From Desulfoscipio gibsoniae DSM 7213 (GTDB lineage: Bacteria > Bacillota > Desulfotomaculia > Desulfotomaculales > Desulfallaceae), in contig NC_021184.1 of assembly GCF_000233715.2 (NCBI RefSeq), positions 2,628,001-2,692,000 on the forward strand: DNA of 64,000 nucleotides. The letters are read 5' to 3'. This document shows positions 52,779-60,829 of the stretch, piece after piece. Position 1 is the stretch's first letter. Every line of letters starts with the position of its first letter. A model generated the notes under the pieces. It did not search any database and was not told the origin of the DNA. It saw only the letters and a list, made by a program, of their open reading frames with translations. The position numbers and the translations under genes were made by a program.

Positions 52779-54033
52779 TGCCCATCACCTCTTTGGGATT
52801 AGTGATTTTCCCGGTTATAGCACTGGCAGCAGCAACTGCCGGGTTTACAAGGTATATTTCGGAGCGGGGGTCGCCCATACGGCCCTGAAAATTCCGGTTT
52901 GTTGTAGAAGCACAGCGTTCCCCTGCCGCCAGAATTCCCATGTGTCCTCCTACGCATGGGCCACAGGTGGGGGGGCTGACAAGAGCACCGGCCATCACAA
53001 AAGTTTCTATGTAACCGGCGCGGAGCGCGTCCAGGTAAACCTTTTGAGAACCGGGAATAACAATGCACCGTACATTTTTAGAGACCTTCCTGCCCTGCAT
53101 TACTAAGTGAGCATAGTAAAGATCCTCCAGCCTGCCATTGGTGCAGCTTCCGATTACTACCTGGTCAACTTCTATATCCCCGGCTTTTTCTACCGGCACA
53201 ACGTTACTTGGCGAATGAGGCAAGGCAACCTGCGGTTCGATTTCTTCCGCGTTGTATTCAATCACCTGCGCATATTCGTCCGAGTCATCATTTTTGCAAA
53301 CTGTAAACGGACGGTTAGCCCTCTCCTGTGCATAAGCAAGGGTTTTCTCATCTACCTCAAAGATGCCGGTTTTTGCTCCGGCTTCGATAGCCATGTTGGC
53401 CATTGTAAAACGCCCGTCCATGGACATATCTCTGATGGCTTCACCAGTGAACTCCATGGCTGAATATAGTGCCCCGTCGACGCCGATTTGTCCAATAGTG
53501 TAGAGAATGAGATCTTTTCCGGTAACCCATTTACCGGTTTTACCGTTAAACATATACTTTATCGTCGGGGGAACCTTCATCCAGATTTCCCCTGTAGCCA
53601 TGGCAACAGCTATATCAGTCGATCCCATACCTGTAGAAAAGGCGCCAAGTGCCCCGTAGGTACAGGTATGTGAATCTCCCCCCACCACAACCTCCCCGGG
53701 AAGAACTAGGCCCTTCTCCGGCAGGTAGACGTGCTCAATCCCAATGTCACCAGCCTCGATAAAATTTACCCCCAGTTCCCTGGCGAATTCCCGCATTTTT
53801 TTGATTTCCATGGCAGCAGCGACATCTTTGTTGGGTGTAAAGTGGTCCATCACAAACACTATTTTGCTTGGGTCAAATAACTTTCGAATACCAAGCGCTT
53901 GCAACTGATTAATTGAAATGTGAGCAGTCAGGTCGCTTGCCATAACAAGGTCAACTTTAACGTTTATAAACTCCCCGCTCGTTACTGATTGCTTGCCCGC
54001 GTGTGCAGCCAGTATTTTTTCTACAATAGTCAT
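52771..54033 (-). CDS. Aconitase-family hydratase large subunit (dimethylmaleate hydratase type)
   Basis: A 420-residue [4Fe-4S] dehydratase subunit of the LeuC/homoaconitase/DmdA group. The cluster cysteines are visible: SCTNG (VIGSCTNGRLED) and the pair in PTCGPCVGGH. Other motifs are GGDSHTCTYGALGAF and FVMDHFTPNKD. LeuC is the usual automatic name, but with an adjacent PrpF-type isomerase and a lyase it is more likely the large subunit of 2,3-dimethylmalate dehydratase. The ATG at 54033 has GGAG upstream. Confidence 0.8.
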   Translation of the reverse strand: MTIVEKILAAHAGKQSVTSGEFINVKVDLVMASDLTAHISINQLQALGIRKLFDPSKIVFVMDHFTPNKDVAAAMEIKKMREFARELGVNFIEAGDIGIEHVYLPEKGLVLPGEVVVGGDSHTCTYGALGAFSTGMGSTDIAVAMATGEIWMKVPPTIKYMFNGKTGKWVTGKDLILYTIGQIGVDGALYSAMEFTGEAIRDMSMDGRFTMANMAIEAGAKTGIFEVDEKTLAYAQERANRPFTVCKNDDSDEYAQVIEYNAEEIEPQVALPHSPSNVVPVEKAGDIEVDQVVIGSCTNGRLEDLYYAHLVMQGRKVSKNVRCIVIPGSQKVYLDALRAGYIETFVMAGALVSPPTCGPCVGGHMGILAAGERCASTTNRNFQGRMGDPRSEIYLVNPAVAAASAITGKITNPKEVMGNA

Positions 54034-54087
54034 AAAAATTCTCCTACCCTTTTAGTCTTCATCTAAAGTTTTAAAACCCCTTATCTG

Positions 54088-55200
54088 TTATACGTACACG
54101 TATCCTTCCATAATCCTTCGCGCCGTCCTGTGCATCACTGCCTTCTCAATTAGAAATTCCGAATCCTTTTCCTGACATTTTATATCCACTGAAATAAGTC
54201 CCGAAAAGTGACCAATAGTAACCGTTCCATTACCTTCAACACCAGGCGGGACGAATTCGTTCACAATCGATCCCTTCATTTTAGCGGCTACCCCGGTGGT
54301 AACGCAGCCGGTTCCCGGGTAAGCCTTATGAATCATCCTTGCGCCATATGCTTTGGATAAAATAGTAACGTGTTCAGGATTCATTATTTCCCCGGTCATG
54401 TTGTTCTTCCATGGCACAGGCTCTTGAACCATGGCAACTACCGGCATATAGTAATACTTTTCATCAAGGTTGACCAACCGGGCCGCAGCGACCCGGATTT
54501 GTTCCAGGGTGTTAATTAATTCTCTGTTTGCATCCAGCTCATTTGCCGATTCCGGCCCCTTTAGTCCCAAATCTCTGGCCCTTACAAAAGCAACAAGCAT
54601 GGAGACATCTATAATTGAGGCCTCAATATCCCCTATGTTATCGACTTTGAGGACGTCTTTCCGGTTCCCTGTCGGCAAAAGGCTGCCCGTCAGCAACCCC
54701 GCCGTATCAGAATAGTCCAGGGCGATCTTGGCGCCGGTACCCGGTACGCCGTCAATCGCATAATCCCCGTCATCTACCGTCCTGCCATCTATTGTTGGAA
54801 ATTCGACAGTAAGGTACTTGCCTACATTGGGACAAAAGACTTTTACAATTGTTCGCTGCTCCTGTGCTTTTACCAATCCCTCTTGCACGGCAAACGGGCC
54901 TACTGCGGCGGATAAGTTTCCACACACAAACCCCCAGTCAATTAGCGGTTCGTTGATGCCTACCTGGCCAAAAATATAGTCAACATCAGCATCTTCATTG
55001 CTGGGAGGGCCAATAATGGCAACCTTGCTTGTGAGTATATCCGCGCCGCCAAGTCCGTCAATTTGCCTTTTATCGGGGCTACCCATCACTTTCAAAATGA
55101 CCCTCATTCTTTCTTCGATGTCCCGGGGCAGGTCGTTTTCGTGAAAAAACACGCCCTTACTCGTTCCACCCCTCATGATCACACAGCGAACCTTTTTCAT
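54088..55200 (-). CDS. PrpF family isomerase (methylitaconate delta-isomerase type)
   Basis: A protein of about 370 residues with the diaminopimelate-epimerase-like PrpF fold. The N-terminus reads RCVIMRGGTSKGVFF, the family signature, and the lysine in GGADILTSKVAII (about residue 59) aligns with the catalytic lysine region of PrpF and Mii. In Eubacterium barkeri, Mii converts methylitaconate to dimethylmaleate. Here it precedes hydratase and lyase genes that would carry the product to propionate and pyruvate. I chose the ATG at 55200 because GGAGGAGG lies just upstream; the frame open to 55257 extends into the leader. Confidence 0.82.
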   Translation of the reverse strand: MKKVRCVIMRGGTSKGVFFHENDLPRDIEERMRVILKVMGSPDKRQIDGLGGADILTSKVAIIGPPSNEDADVDYIFGQVGINEPLIDWGFVCGNLSAAVGPFAVQEGLVKAQEQRTIVKVFCPNVGKYLTVEFPTIDGRTVDDGDYAIDGVPGTGAKIALDYSDTAGLLTGSLLPTGNRKDVLKVDNIGDIEASIIDVSMLVAFVRARDLGLKGPESANELDANRELINTLEQIRVAAARLVNLDEKYYYMPVVAMVQEPVPWKNNMTGEIMNPEHVTILSKAYGARMIHKAYPGTGCVTTGVAAKMKGSIVNEFVPPGVEGNGTVTIGHFSGLISVDIKCQEKDSEFLIEKAVMHRTARRIMEGYVYV

Positions 55201-55255
55201 TGGAAACCTCCTCCGTACTACCGTATTTTTAATAAAATTAATCTTCAGAAAACTC

Positions 55256-55399
55256 ACTGTTGTTTTACCCCCCGTTCACTTCGGTGCTTCGCGCCGCCAT
55301 CACCTGAGCCGCTGGTTTTGAGCCACCACCCGTATACCCTCACTACGCGGGTGCTGTTGCCGGCTACGCAAGTCGTTAGCTTACGGGCAATACAACAGT
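55256..55399. repeat. MITE-like 144-bp segment with inverted ends
   Basis: ACTGTTGTTTTACCC at the left and GGGCAATACAACAGT at the right are inverted copies (13 of 15 bases). The inside is GC-richer than its flanks and has no ORF. It lies between the T-box-like terminator and the isomerase gene. It may be a small non-autonomous element. Confidence 0.5.
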
Positions 55400-55460
55400 T
55401 TAGTTTCACTGAATAGATACTTTCAAGGATAATAAATTTTTTCCTGTTTCCTTTTTAAAA

Positions 55461-55690
55461 TAAAAAAGCCTATAACTTTCGCTCCAATGGACGAAAGCCA
55501 CGGGCTTTTCGTGGTACCACCCTCATTGACCGTTTTTTATCCGGCCCTCTTAATTTGTAGAATACGGGAACATTACTTATCAAACATGCTTGTAATATTT
55601 CCGATATCCCTTCCTTATAAAGCAAAAAATGCAACGATGGCTATTTGCCGATACGGCTTTTAGCCAACTCTCTTTTCAGTTATGAAATAA
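55461..55690 (-). promoter_or_regulatory. T-box-like leader with terminator
   Basis: The minus strand contains GAGGGTGGTACCACG, the T-box sequence, followed by a terminator (CTTTCG/CGAAAG inside GCC/GGC, then TTTTTTATTTT at 55461-55510). An alternative antiterminator can form by pairing CAATG with CATTG and CCACG with CGTGG. The 5' part starts AGAGAGTTGGC, like many T-box stem I regions, but I could not identify the specifier codon. The next gene downstream is the PrpF-type isomerase. Confidence 0.7.
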
Positions 55691-55709
55691 TGGTTGTCTT
55701 AGCAAAATT

Positions 55710-55738
55710 AGTATAACACGCTAAAAATAACTATGCAA
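55710..55738 (-). promoter_or_regulatory. Extended -10 promoter for the T-box leader
   Basis: The minus strand reads TTGCAT, a 17-base spacer and TATACT, with TGT just before the -10 box. Transcription would start about 15-20 bases before the first leader stem. Confidence 0.7.
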
Positions 55739-55810
55739 GATGTTTAATACATGGAGGTTAACAAAGGGCTTGAATATTGCTTCAATTTTTTTTTTAAGAT
55801 CTACTCGCTA

Positions 55811-55906
55811 TCACGAAAACAACTTTATTTTTATAGTGCCATTAAAACTACAATTTTTTATCATGCCACCGCTGCTATAACCCACTATCCCACTAATATT
55901 ATTACT
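55811..55906 (-). pseudogene. Remnant of a GLUG-motif surface protein
   Basis: One minus-strand frame reads SGIVGYSSGGMIKNCSFNG, a clear GLUG motif (G-IVG-N-GG-I-NC---G), a repeat found in large secreted or surface proteins. The surrounding frame is short and has no ribosome site or further repeats. It is best seen as a fragment of a decayed gene. Confidence 0.5.
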
Positions 55907-56156
55907 TCTTGACTTTTTTTTCCATACCCACCCCTCTCTAAAGTTACTTTGTTTATAAACGCAAGCATAGTCATGGCACCCTAACATAAAAATAGAGCTA
56001 AATTGAAAGAATCGCATTCTTTTTTATGGATATAACAATTCGTCTTCATCTAATTGGGCTTTTTGGAACTTCCTCGAGCAGTGGTACTGTAAATCCCTTG
56101 AAACCGTATTGACCATAAGGTAAACTGTTATCAGAAGAAAAAAAGGAGCCGACCCG
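55907..56156. other. Upstream region of the Rpn-like gene
   Basis: I see no gene or strong promoter match here. A TTGACC at about 56110 lacks a -10 at normal spacing. Confidence 0.3.
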
Positions 56157-57134
56157 ATGACCCCAAATCAGATCGACCACGACCGCTTGTTTAAAGAATT
56201 GCTGGAAACGTTTTTTGCTGAATTTATAGAACTATTTTTCCCAGAAGCCGCCCGATCCATAGACCTGATGCACATAAAATTTCTCCAACAGGAGATTTTC
56301 ACTGACGTAACGATCGGTGAGAAGCACAAAGTGGACATATTGGTGGAGACCCGGCTCAAAGGTGAACCCGGCTTAATCCTGGTACATGTTGAGCCACAGG
56401 CATACGAGCAAAAGAAATTCAACGAGCGGATGTTCATCTACTTCAGCCGGTTGTATGAAAAATACCGGCGCAAAATATTACCAATCGCGATATTTAGCTA
56501 TGATCGGACACGGGATGAACACGACAGTTTCGAGCTGGGGTTTTCGTTTTTGCATGTCTTGAATTTCCGGTTTTACAAGCTGGAACTAAAGAAACTGAAC
56601 TGGCGGGAATATATACAAATCGATAATCCGGTGGCTGCCGCCTTACTAAGCAAAATGGGCTTTAAACCGGAAGAAAAAGTAAAGGTCAAGCTGGAATTCA
56701 TGCGCATGCTGGTACGTTTACAACTGGATCCGGCCCGAATGGAACTGCTGGCCGGATTTTTCGAGACCTACCTAAAATTGAACAATGAGGAAGAAGAACA
56801 ATTTAACCGAGAACTGGGAAAACTGGATAGTGAGGAGGTTGATGTGATTATGCAGATTACCACCAGTTGGCATGAGAAAGGTCGTGCTGAAGGTCGTGCT
56901 GAAGGCCGTGCTGAAGGCCGTGCTGAAGGCCGTGCTGAAGGCCGGGTGGAGAGGACCCGGGAGATCATCTGCAAATATCTGATGCGCAAGTTTGGGAAGA
57001 AATCGACCGGTTTGCAGCAAAAGGTGGTGCAGATAACCGAATTGAAGAAGTTGGATGATATTCTTGAGGAGTTATTCGCCGCCAATACCCTGGAAGAAGC
57101 ACATGCCGTTATCAACGATGGCGCAGGCAGGTGA
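56157..57134 (+). CDS. Rpn-family PD-(D/E)XK nuclease-like protein with GRAE repeats
   Basis: This 325-residue protein resembles the Rpn/YhgA-like putative transposase family. The N-terminal region (DHDRLFKELLETFFAEFIEL) is typical, and a PD-(D/E)XK-like core is visible as VDILVETRL then LVHVEPQ. Near residue 240 it has five GRAE repeats encoded by a 12-base minisatellite (56880-56940), then a helical tail. The ATG at 56157 has AAGGAG upstream. Such genes are often present in many copies and vary in repeat number. It is not part of an identifiable transposon here. Confidence 0.8.
   Translation: MTPNQIDHDRLFKELLETFFAEFIELFFPEAARSIDLMHIKFLQQEIFTDVTIGEKHKVDILVETRLKGEPGLILVHVEPQAYEQKKFNERMFIYFSRLYEKYRRKILPIAIFSYDRTRDEHDSFELGFSFLHVLNFRFYKLELKKLNWREYIQIDNPVAAALLSKMGFKPEEKVKVKLEFMRMLVRLQLDPARMELLAGFFETYLKLNNEEEEQFNRELGKLDSEEVDVIMQITTSWHEKGRAEGRAEGRAEGRAEGRAEGRVERTREIICKYLMRKFGKKSTGLQQKVVQITELKKLDDILEELFAANTLEEAHAVINDGAGR
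56878..56946 (+). repeat. 12-base minisatellite (GRAE codons)
   Basis: The unit GGTCGTGCTGAA or GGCCGTGCTGAA is repeated five times in tandem and followed by a diverged sixth unit (GGCCGGGTGGAG). Copy-number change keeps the reading frame, because the unit is four codons. Confidence 0.9.
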
Positions 57135-57281
57135 AACTTCAATAATTTGGGATGGCGTAAGCCAGACCCAAAAACTTCTCGAGCAAAGTGCCTGGAAGCA
57201 TCCGTTTCAAGACAGGAGGACCGTCCCCTTGTCTACATCCAATAAGATATGATGTTGGGAGCCTGGCACCATTCTGGCTCT

Positions 57282-57662
57282 CTATGGTAATACTACTTGT
57301 ACTGAAGCAGAACCATTCCAATGAAAAACTTCCCAAGTACCACCATTATTGTTAACCGCCCATGGGTCATCAGCTGTCGCAGCAGCAGCTTTAATAATAG
57401 GAGTATTTACAAATTGCTGTATTTCAGTTGCTGTTGGGTTTGTCTTATCAACAGTAATATCTGACGACATTGCTATTGTTACTGCACTAAGTATTGTTCT
57501 TGCAGTTGCCTGATCTGCCTTTTGCTGTGCGCTAGTTATAACATTGTTATAAATCGGTATAGCAATCGCCACCAAAATACCAATAATAACCACAACCACC
57601 ATCAGTTCCACCAGAGTAAAGCCTTTACGGTTCCTCAGCGCACGACAAATACTTCGATACAT
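57282..57662 (-). CDS. pilA: Major type IV pilin PilA
   Basis: A 126-residue prepilin with leader MYRSICRALRNRKG and mature start FTLVELMVVVVIIGILVAIA, the canonical class with Glu5. The body is small (about 110 mature residues) and has a Thr/Ala-rich middle. The ATG at 57662 has AAGGAGG upstream. It is the last gene of the pil operon, 120 bases after the PilQ-like gene, and is the best candidate for the major subunit. Confidence 0.92.
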   Translation of the reverse strand: MYRSICRALRNRKGFTLVELMVVVVIIGILVAIAIPIYNNVITSAQQKADQATARTILSAVTIAMSSDITVDKTNPTATEIQQFVNTPIIKAAAATADDPWAVNNNGGTWEVFHWNGSASVQVVLP

Positions 57663-57782
57663 TTTTTCACCTCCTTTTCGAAAATCTCATCCCAACAGGG
57701 GCTAAAACATAAAAACACATCACACCAAATACGTTATACCGACCTACCCTCACTTTTAGACGTATTTAACCAAAAATTTTGG

Positions 57783-59024
57783 TTAAATTGTCTTTCTTAT
57801 CTCATCAATCAAATCTTTAATCAATTGACTTTTATCCGGTGTTTCCTCCACCCAGAGCACATATTCAGGATTATCATTATCCCCGGAAATATTTCTGGAT
57901 ATATGCATTTTGGATACTGGTACACCTGACAAATCACTAAGTAAACTACGCATGGCGTTTAGCTTGCTATGGGCAGTTTCCCCGCCTTCTTTCAATACCG
58001 GTACCCTGGTTGCTTGACGGGTAACGTCCATGCTTACCAAAGCACTGCGCAGCTGGGCTTCCAAATACGGTGGACACAGCACCATCAATTCATGCCCGAA
58101 CCGGTCATAATTGTAGGTAATAGTTTTAACTTCGCTAAAGCCAAATTCCGACAACCTATCCGCTGCATCACCAGCCACTATATTTTTCAACTGAAACACA
58201 AACACCTTGTTCTTGTTAGCGGCCTGGCTATCCAGCTGACTAAGCAGAGTTTGCACCTGATCCCAGCGGGAGAGCACTTCAGGGTCGAATACCAGCAACC
58301 GGTTATCCAGCAGTACGTAGCGCTTTAGTTCCACCCCGGCGCTGGCCAGTAGTTCCACTGCCCTTTCCGGAGATATCTGGTTCAGGGTGACGATTTTATG
58401 CTCCAGGGAAACCTGGTTTTCCATGTTGTCCACCGAGTAAATTACTTCCCGCACTTTTTTCACCGCTTGGACGGTGCCCTGCACCCAGATGGCGTTCTGG
58501 TTGGTGTTCACGGTGACAGAGGTCATATCCAGCCCCAGCTCGCCAAGCAGGCTCTTCATTTCAGATGCCGGTATGTAAAAAAGGTTAAACCTGGTTAGAA
58601 TCATTTGGTTGAAAAAATCCTTTTTCAGTTTATCCGCCGGCCCAACCATGATAATCTGGCCATTTTGCAGGTAGGTCAGTCCCTGGGACTGGATGATCAA
58701 CTCCAAAGCCTGCCTGGCGGTGATATTATCCGCCTGGAAGTTTATTTTAACGGGCTTGGGATCCAGCAGGATAATATTGGCGTTCATCTTAATGGCCAGC
58801 GCGGACAGCGCGTCCCTCAGATCCACGCCCCGCAGATCCAGGGATATCTTCTCACCGCTTTCATCGTAGATCCCCTCCACTGCACTGAGGGATTCACTAG
58901 TTGAGAACATTGGCACTGCATCACCGTCAGCATACGCCGGGCCACAGGCCAAGAACGTAAGAATAAGAAAAACAAGTGAAATAACAATACCATTAGTATG
59001 TTTATTTACATATAAGCAGGACAT
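57783..59024 (-). CDS. PilQ-like protein with secretin N-domains but no pore
   Basis: A 413-residue secreted protein. The signal peptide has a hydrophobic core (about residues 12-30) ending CGPAYA. A secretin/TonB short N-terminal (STN) domain follows (ISLDLRGVDLRDALSALAIK), then two or more N1-like domains (LTRFNLFYIPASEMKSLLGEL; NKVFVFQLKNIVAGDAADRL). The C-terminal secretin channel is absent, as expected without an outer membrane. I chose the ATG at 59024 with GGGGAGG upstream. It may anchor the pilus in the cell wall. Confidence 0.82.
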   Translation of the reverse strand: MSCLYVNKHTNGIVISLVFLILTFLACGPAYADGDAVPMFSTSESLSAVEGIYDESGEKISLDLRGVDLRDALSALAIKMNANIILLDPKPVKINFQADNITARQALELIIQSQGLTYLQNGQIIMVGPADKLKKDFFNQMILTRFNLFYIPASEMKSLLGELGLDMTSVTVNTNQNAIWVQGTVQAVKKVREVIYSVDNMENQVSLEHKIVTLNQISPERAVELLASAGVELKRYVLLDNRLLVFDPEVLSRWDQVQTLLSQLDSQAANKNKVFVFQLKNIVAGDAADRLSEFGFSEVKTITYNYDRFGHELMVLCPPYLEAQLRSALVSMDVTRQATRVPVLKEGGETAHSKLNAMRSLLSDLSGVPVSKMHISRNISGDNDNPEYVLWVEETPDKSQLIKDLIDEIRKTI

Positions 59025-59061
59025 CGTTGTTATCCTCCCCTTCAACCAAGCACAATGCACA

Positions 59062-59550
59062 TTACTTGGTGTTGCCCTGGAATTCCAACCGCATGGTCTG
59101 GGTGCCGGACTTCAAAACCACTTCGTCCCCGGTTATTTTGGCAACGGTCCAATCAGCGGTGATTTTTTCACCCACCCCGGCGATATAAGCGGTGCTGCCC
59201 GATTCAATAATGGCCAGACTGCTGTTGCCCCCCACGATAATTCCTTTTAAAGTCATGTTCCTGGCAAAGGGGTCCCGGGGCTCAGTGCCTGTATCCTCTA
59301 TTTTTCGCTTGGTTTCCGGCAGATAGGTGGTAACGGCGCCGGCCGAAGCCTTTTGCTCTTTATCCGCCGCCATGCTATTTGGCTGTTGGGTCTGGTCCTC
59401 CGCGGCTCCATTGATAAAGCCGTAATTTAATTTAATTACCAAAACCAGCCCAACCAGGACGATAACCAGTAAAACTCCGCCCAATATTACGCTCTTTTTG
59501 TTTTTCTCTATAAACGAGGTAATTTGTTCCCTGGATATTTTACTTGCCAT
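59062..59550 (-). CDS. PilP-like pilus assembly protein
   Basis: A 162-residue protein with one membrane segment (about residues 20-42), a linker, and a C-terminal domain resembling PilP/GspC homology region (RDPFARNMTLKGIIVGG, then AGVGEKITADWTVAKITGD). In Gram-negatives PilP links the inner-membrane PilNO to PilQ. It lies between pilO and the PilQ-like gene, as expected. The ATG at 59550 has GGAG upstream. Confidence 0.8.
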   Translation of the reverse strand: MASKISREQITSFIEKNKKSVILGGVLLVIVLVGLVLVIKLNYGFINGAAEDQTQQPNSMAADKEQKASAGAVTTYLPETKRKIEDTGTEPRDPFARNMTLKGIIVGGNSSLAIIESGSTAYIAGVGEKITADWTVAKITGDEVVLKSGTQTMRLEFQGNTK

Positions 59551-59577
59551 GCCTTACTGCTCCTTCCAGAGTTAACA

Positions 59578-60108
59578 TTAGTGGGCGGTGTAAAAAGCGC
59601 TGGCTTTAACATCCGCTTTCAAACCGGTCTGGTCCTGACCGCCCTGGACAACCTTAACTTCATCGACCCGCAGGGCGCGCGGCCCTTCCTGCATTTGGTT
59701 AAAAAGGCTAAGAACACTGTAGTAACCGCCTTCAAAAGTCATTTTAAGGGGCATTTCTATATAATCCTTCCTGTCAACCCGCTTTTCAAAGCGGATTTGC
59801 TTTAGTTCTACGCCGGCATCCTCGCAGATGGTGTCGATATCCAGGATCAACAGGTCTTCTTGGGGCTCGGCGGGCAGCAATCTTTCCATGCTTTCAGCCT
59901 GCTCCTCCAGGGCAGCGGCTTGATCCCGAAGCTGCAGCAGCTCTTGCAACCTGGCCTGGGTCTGGTCAGAGGCCAGGCGCTCTTGCTGCAGCGCCAACCG
60001 GGCTTCTTTCAGCGCGCTCAGCTGGCTGTTAAATAAAAATAATAATAAAAGGGCGATAATGCCCAGGGCTAACAATAAAATGTTATGGCTGGAGAGCTTT
60101 TTATTCAT
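59578..60108 (-). CDS. pilO: Type IV pilus inner-membrane component PilO
   Basis: PilO pairs with PilN in the alignment complex. This 176-residue protein has one N-terminal membrane segment (about 8-28), a coiled coil (LQQERLASDQTQARLQELLQ), and a ferredoxin-like domain (MPLKMTFEGGYYSVLSLFN). The ATG at 60108 overlaps the pilN stop as TGATG; a TTG one codon earlier is possible. Confidence 0.9.
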   Translation of the reverse strand: MNKKLSSHNILLLALGIIALLLLFLFNSQLSALKEARLALQQERLASDQTQARLQELLQLRDQAAALEEQAESMERLLPAEPQEDLLILDIDTICEDAGVELKQIRFEKRVDRKDYIEMPLKMTFEGGYYSVLSLFNQMQEGPRALRVDEVKVVQGGQDQTGLKADVKASAFYTAH

Positions 60109-60824
60109 CAACCGCCCCCCTCCTTTGCCGCTTGGTTTTGCTGGGGAGCGTCCTGCATAATATCAGCTTTTATTTCAAAACGGGCGGCAGGTTCCCCGTC
60201 CAGGGATTCTTCGGAGACAAACTGGCAGGTAATGCCGTTCAGGCCGGGTACTTTGCGCATTTCTTCCAGCCACCTGGCCACCGATACACGATCGATCGCG
60301 TAACCACGGATAGTTATCTCCCCCGTAACGACAGGGGCCGGCTTGGCTGGTGCATTATTTTGCCGGCTGCCTGGCGCAGCCTGCCCGCTGCCTTCGGCAG
60401 GGGCTGCCTGGTCGGCCGGGGCATTTTCCTTCCGGGTGTTGCTGCCCGGTTTGTATGCAGCTGAAAAGTCCGTAATCCAAACGTCCTGTGGTATGTACCG
60501 GCCGGTATCGGTCAAAATGCCCGCCCAGTCCGGCGGAACACCCACCGCTTGTTTGATGACCGTTGCCGTTTTTTGAACCTGGGCCTGCAGGGTGGCATAC
60601 TGTTCCAGGGCGGGCATATGGCTTTCCAGGACTTGTCTTTGACTGGCTAGTTGGTTGGCTTCCCACCGCGCCTGTTGCGTCAAGACAAGCAGCGTACCGT
60701 AAAAAATCAACAGGAGCAACAGGGTCAGTCCCCCGGCGGTTAACAGCATACGGCGCCTGCGCTGCTGCTGCAGCCGCAGTTTATATTCCAAAGGGAGTAA
60801 ATTAATATTAATATTCATATTCAT
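60108..60824 (-). CDS. pilN: Type IV pilus inner-membrane component PilN
   Basis: PilN binds PilM through its cytoplasmic N-terminus; the start here is NININLLPLEYKLRLQQQRR, containing the conserved INLLP motif. One membrane segment (about 27-46), a coiled coil and a ferredoxin-like domain follow. A Pro/Ala/Gln-rich insert (about 120-160) separates the parts of the C-terminal domain. It lies five bases after pilM. Confidence 0.92.
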   Translation of the reverse strand: MNMNININLLPLEYKLRLQQQRRRRMLLTAGGLTLLLLLIFYGTLLVLTQQARWEANQLASQRQVLESHMPALEQYATLQAQVQKTATVIKQAVGVPPDWAGILTDTGRYIPQDVWITDFSAAYKPGSNTRKENAPADQAAPAEGSGQAAPGSRQNNAPAKPAPVVTGEITIRGYAIDRVSVARWLEEMRKVPGLNGITCQFVSEESLDGEPAARFEIKADIMQDAPQQNQAAKEGGG

Positions 60825-60829
60825 ATCTA

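Noticed and set aside
52284-54033. Leucine biosynthesis LeuCD
   Set aside because: The genes belong to the right superfamily, but the small subunit has YANL where isopropylmalate isomerases have YLNT/YLRT. No leuA or leuB is near, and a PrpF-type isomerase and a lyase flank them. The T-box-like leader leaves some doubt.
51415-55200. 2-methylcitrate cycle (PrpB, AcnD, PrpF)
   Set aside because: AcnD is a single long polypeptide and a methylcitrate synthase would be expected. Here the hydratase is split into two subunits and no synthase is present, so the dimethylmalate module fits better.
56768-57142. Minus-strand frames over the GRAE minisatellite
   Set aside because: These are low-complexity shadows (SARP repeats) of the Rpn gene.
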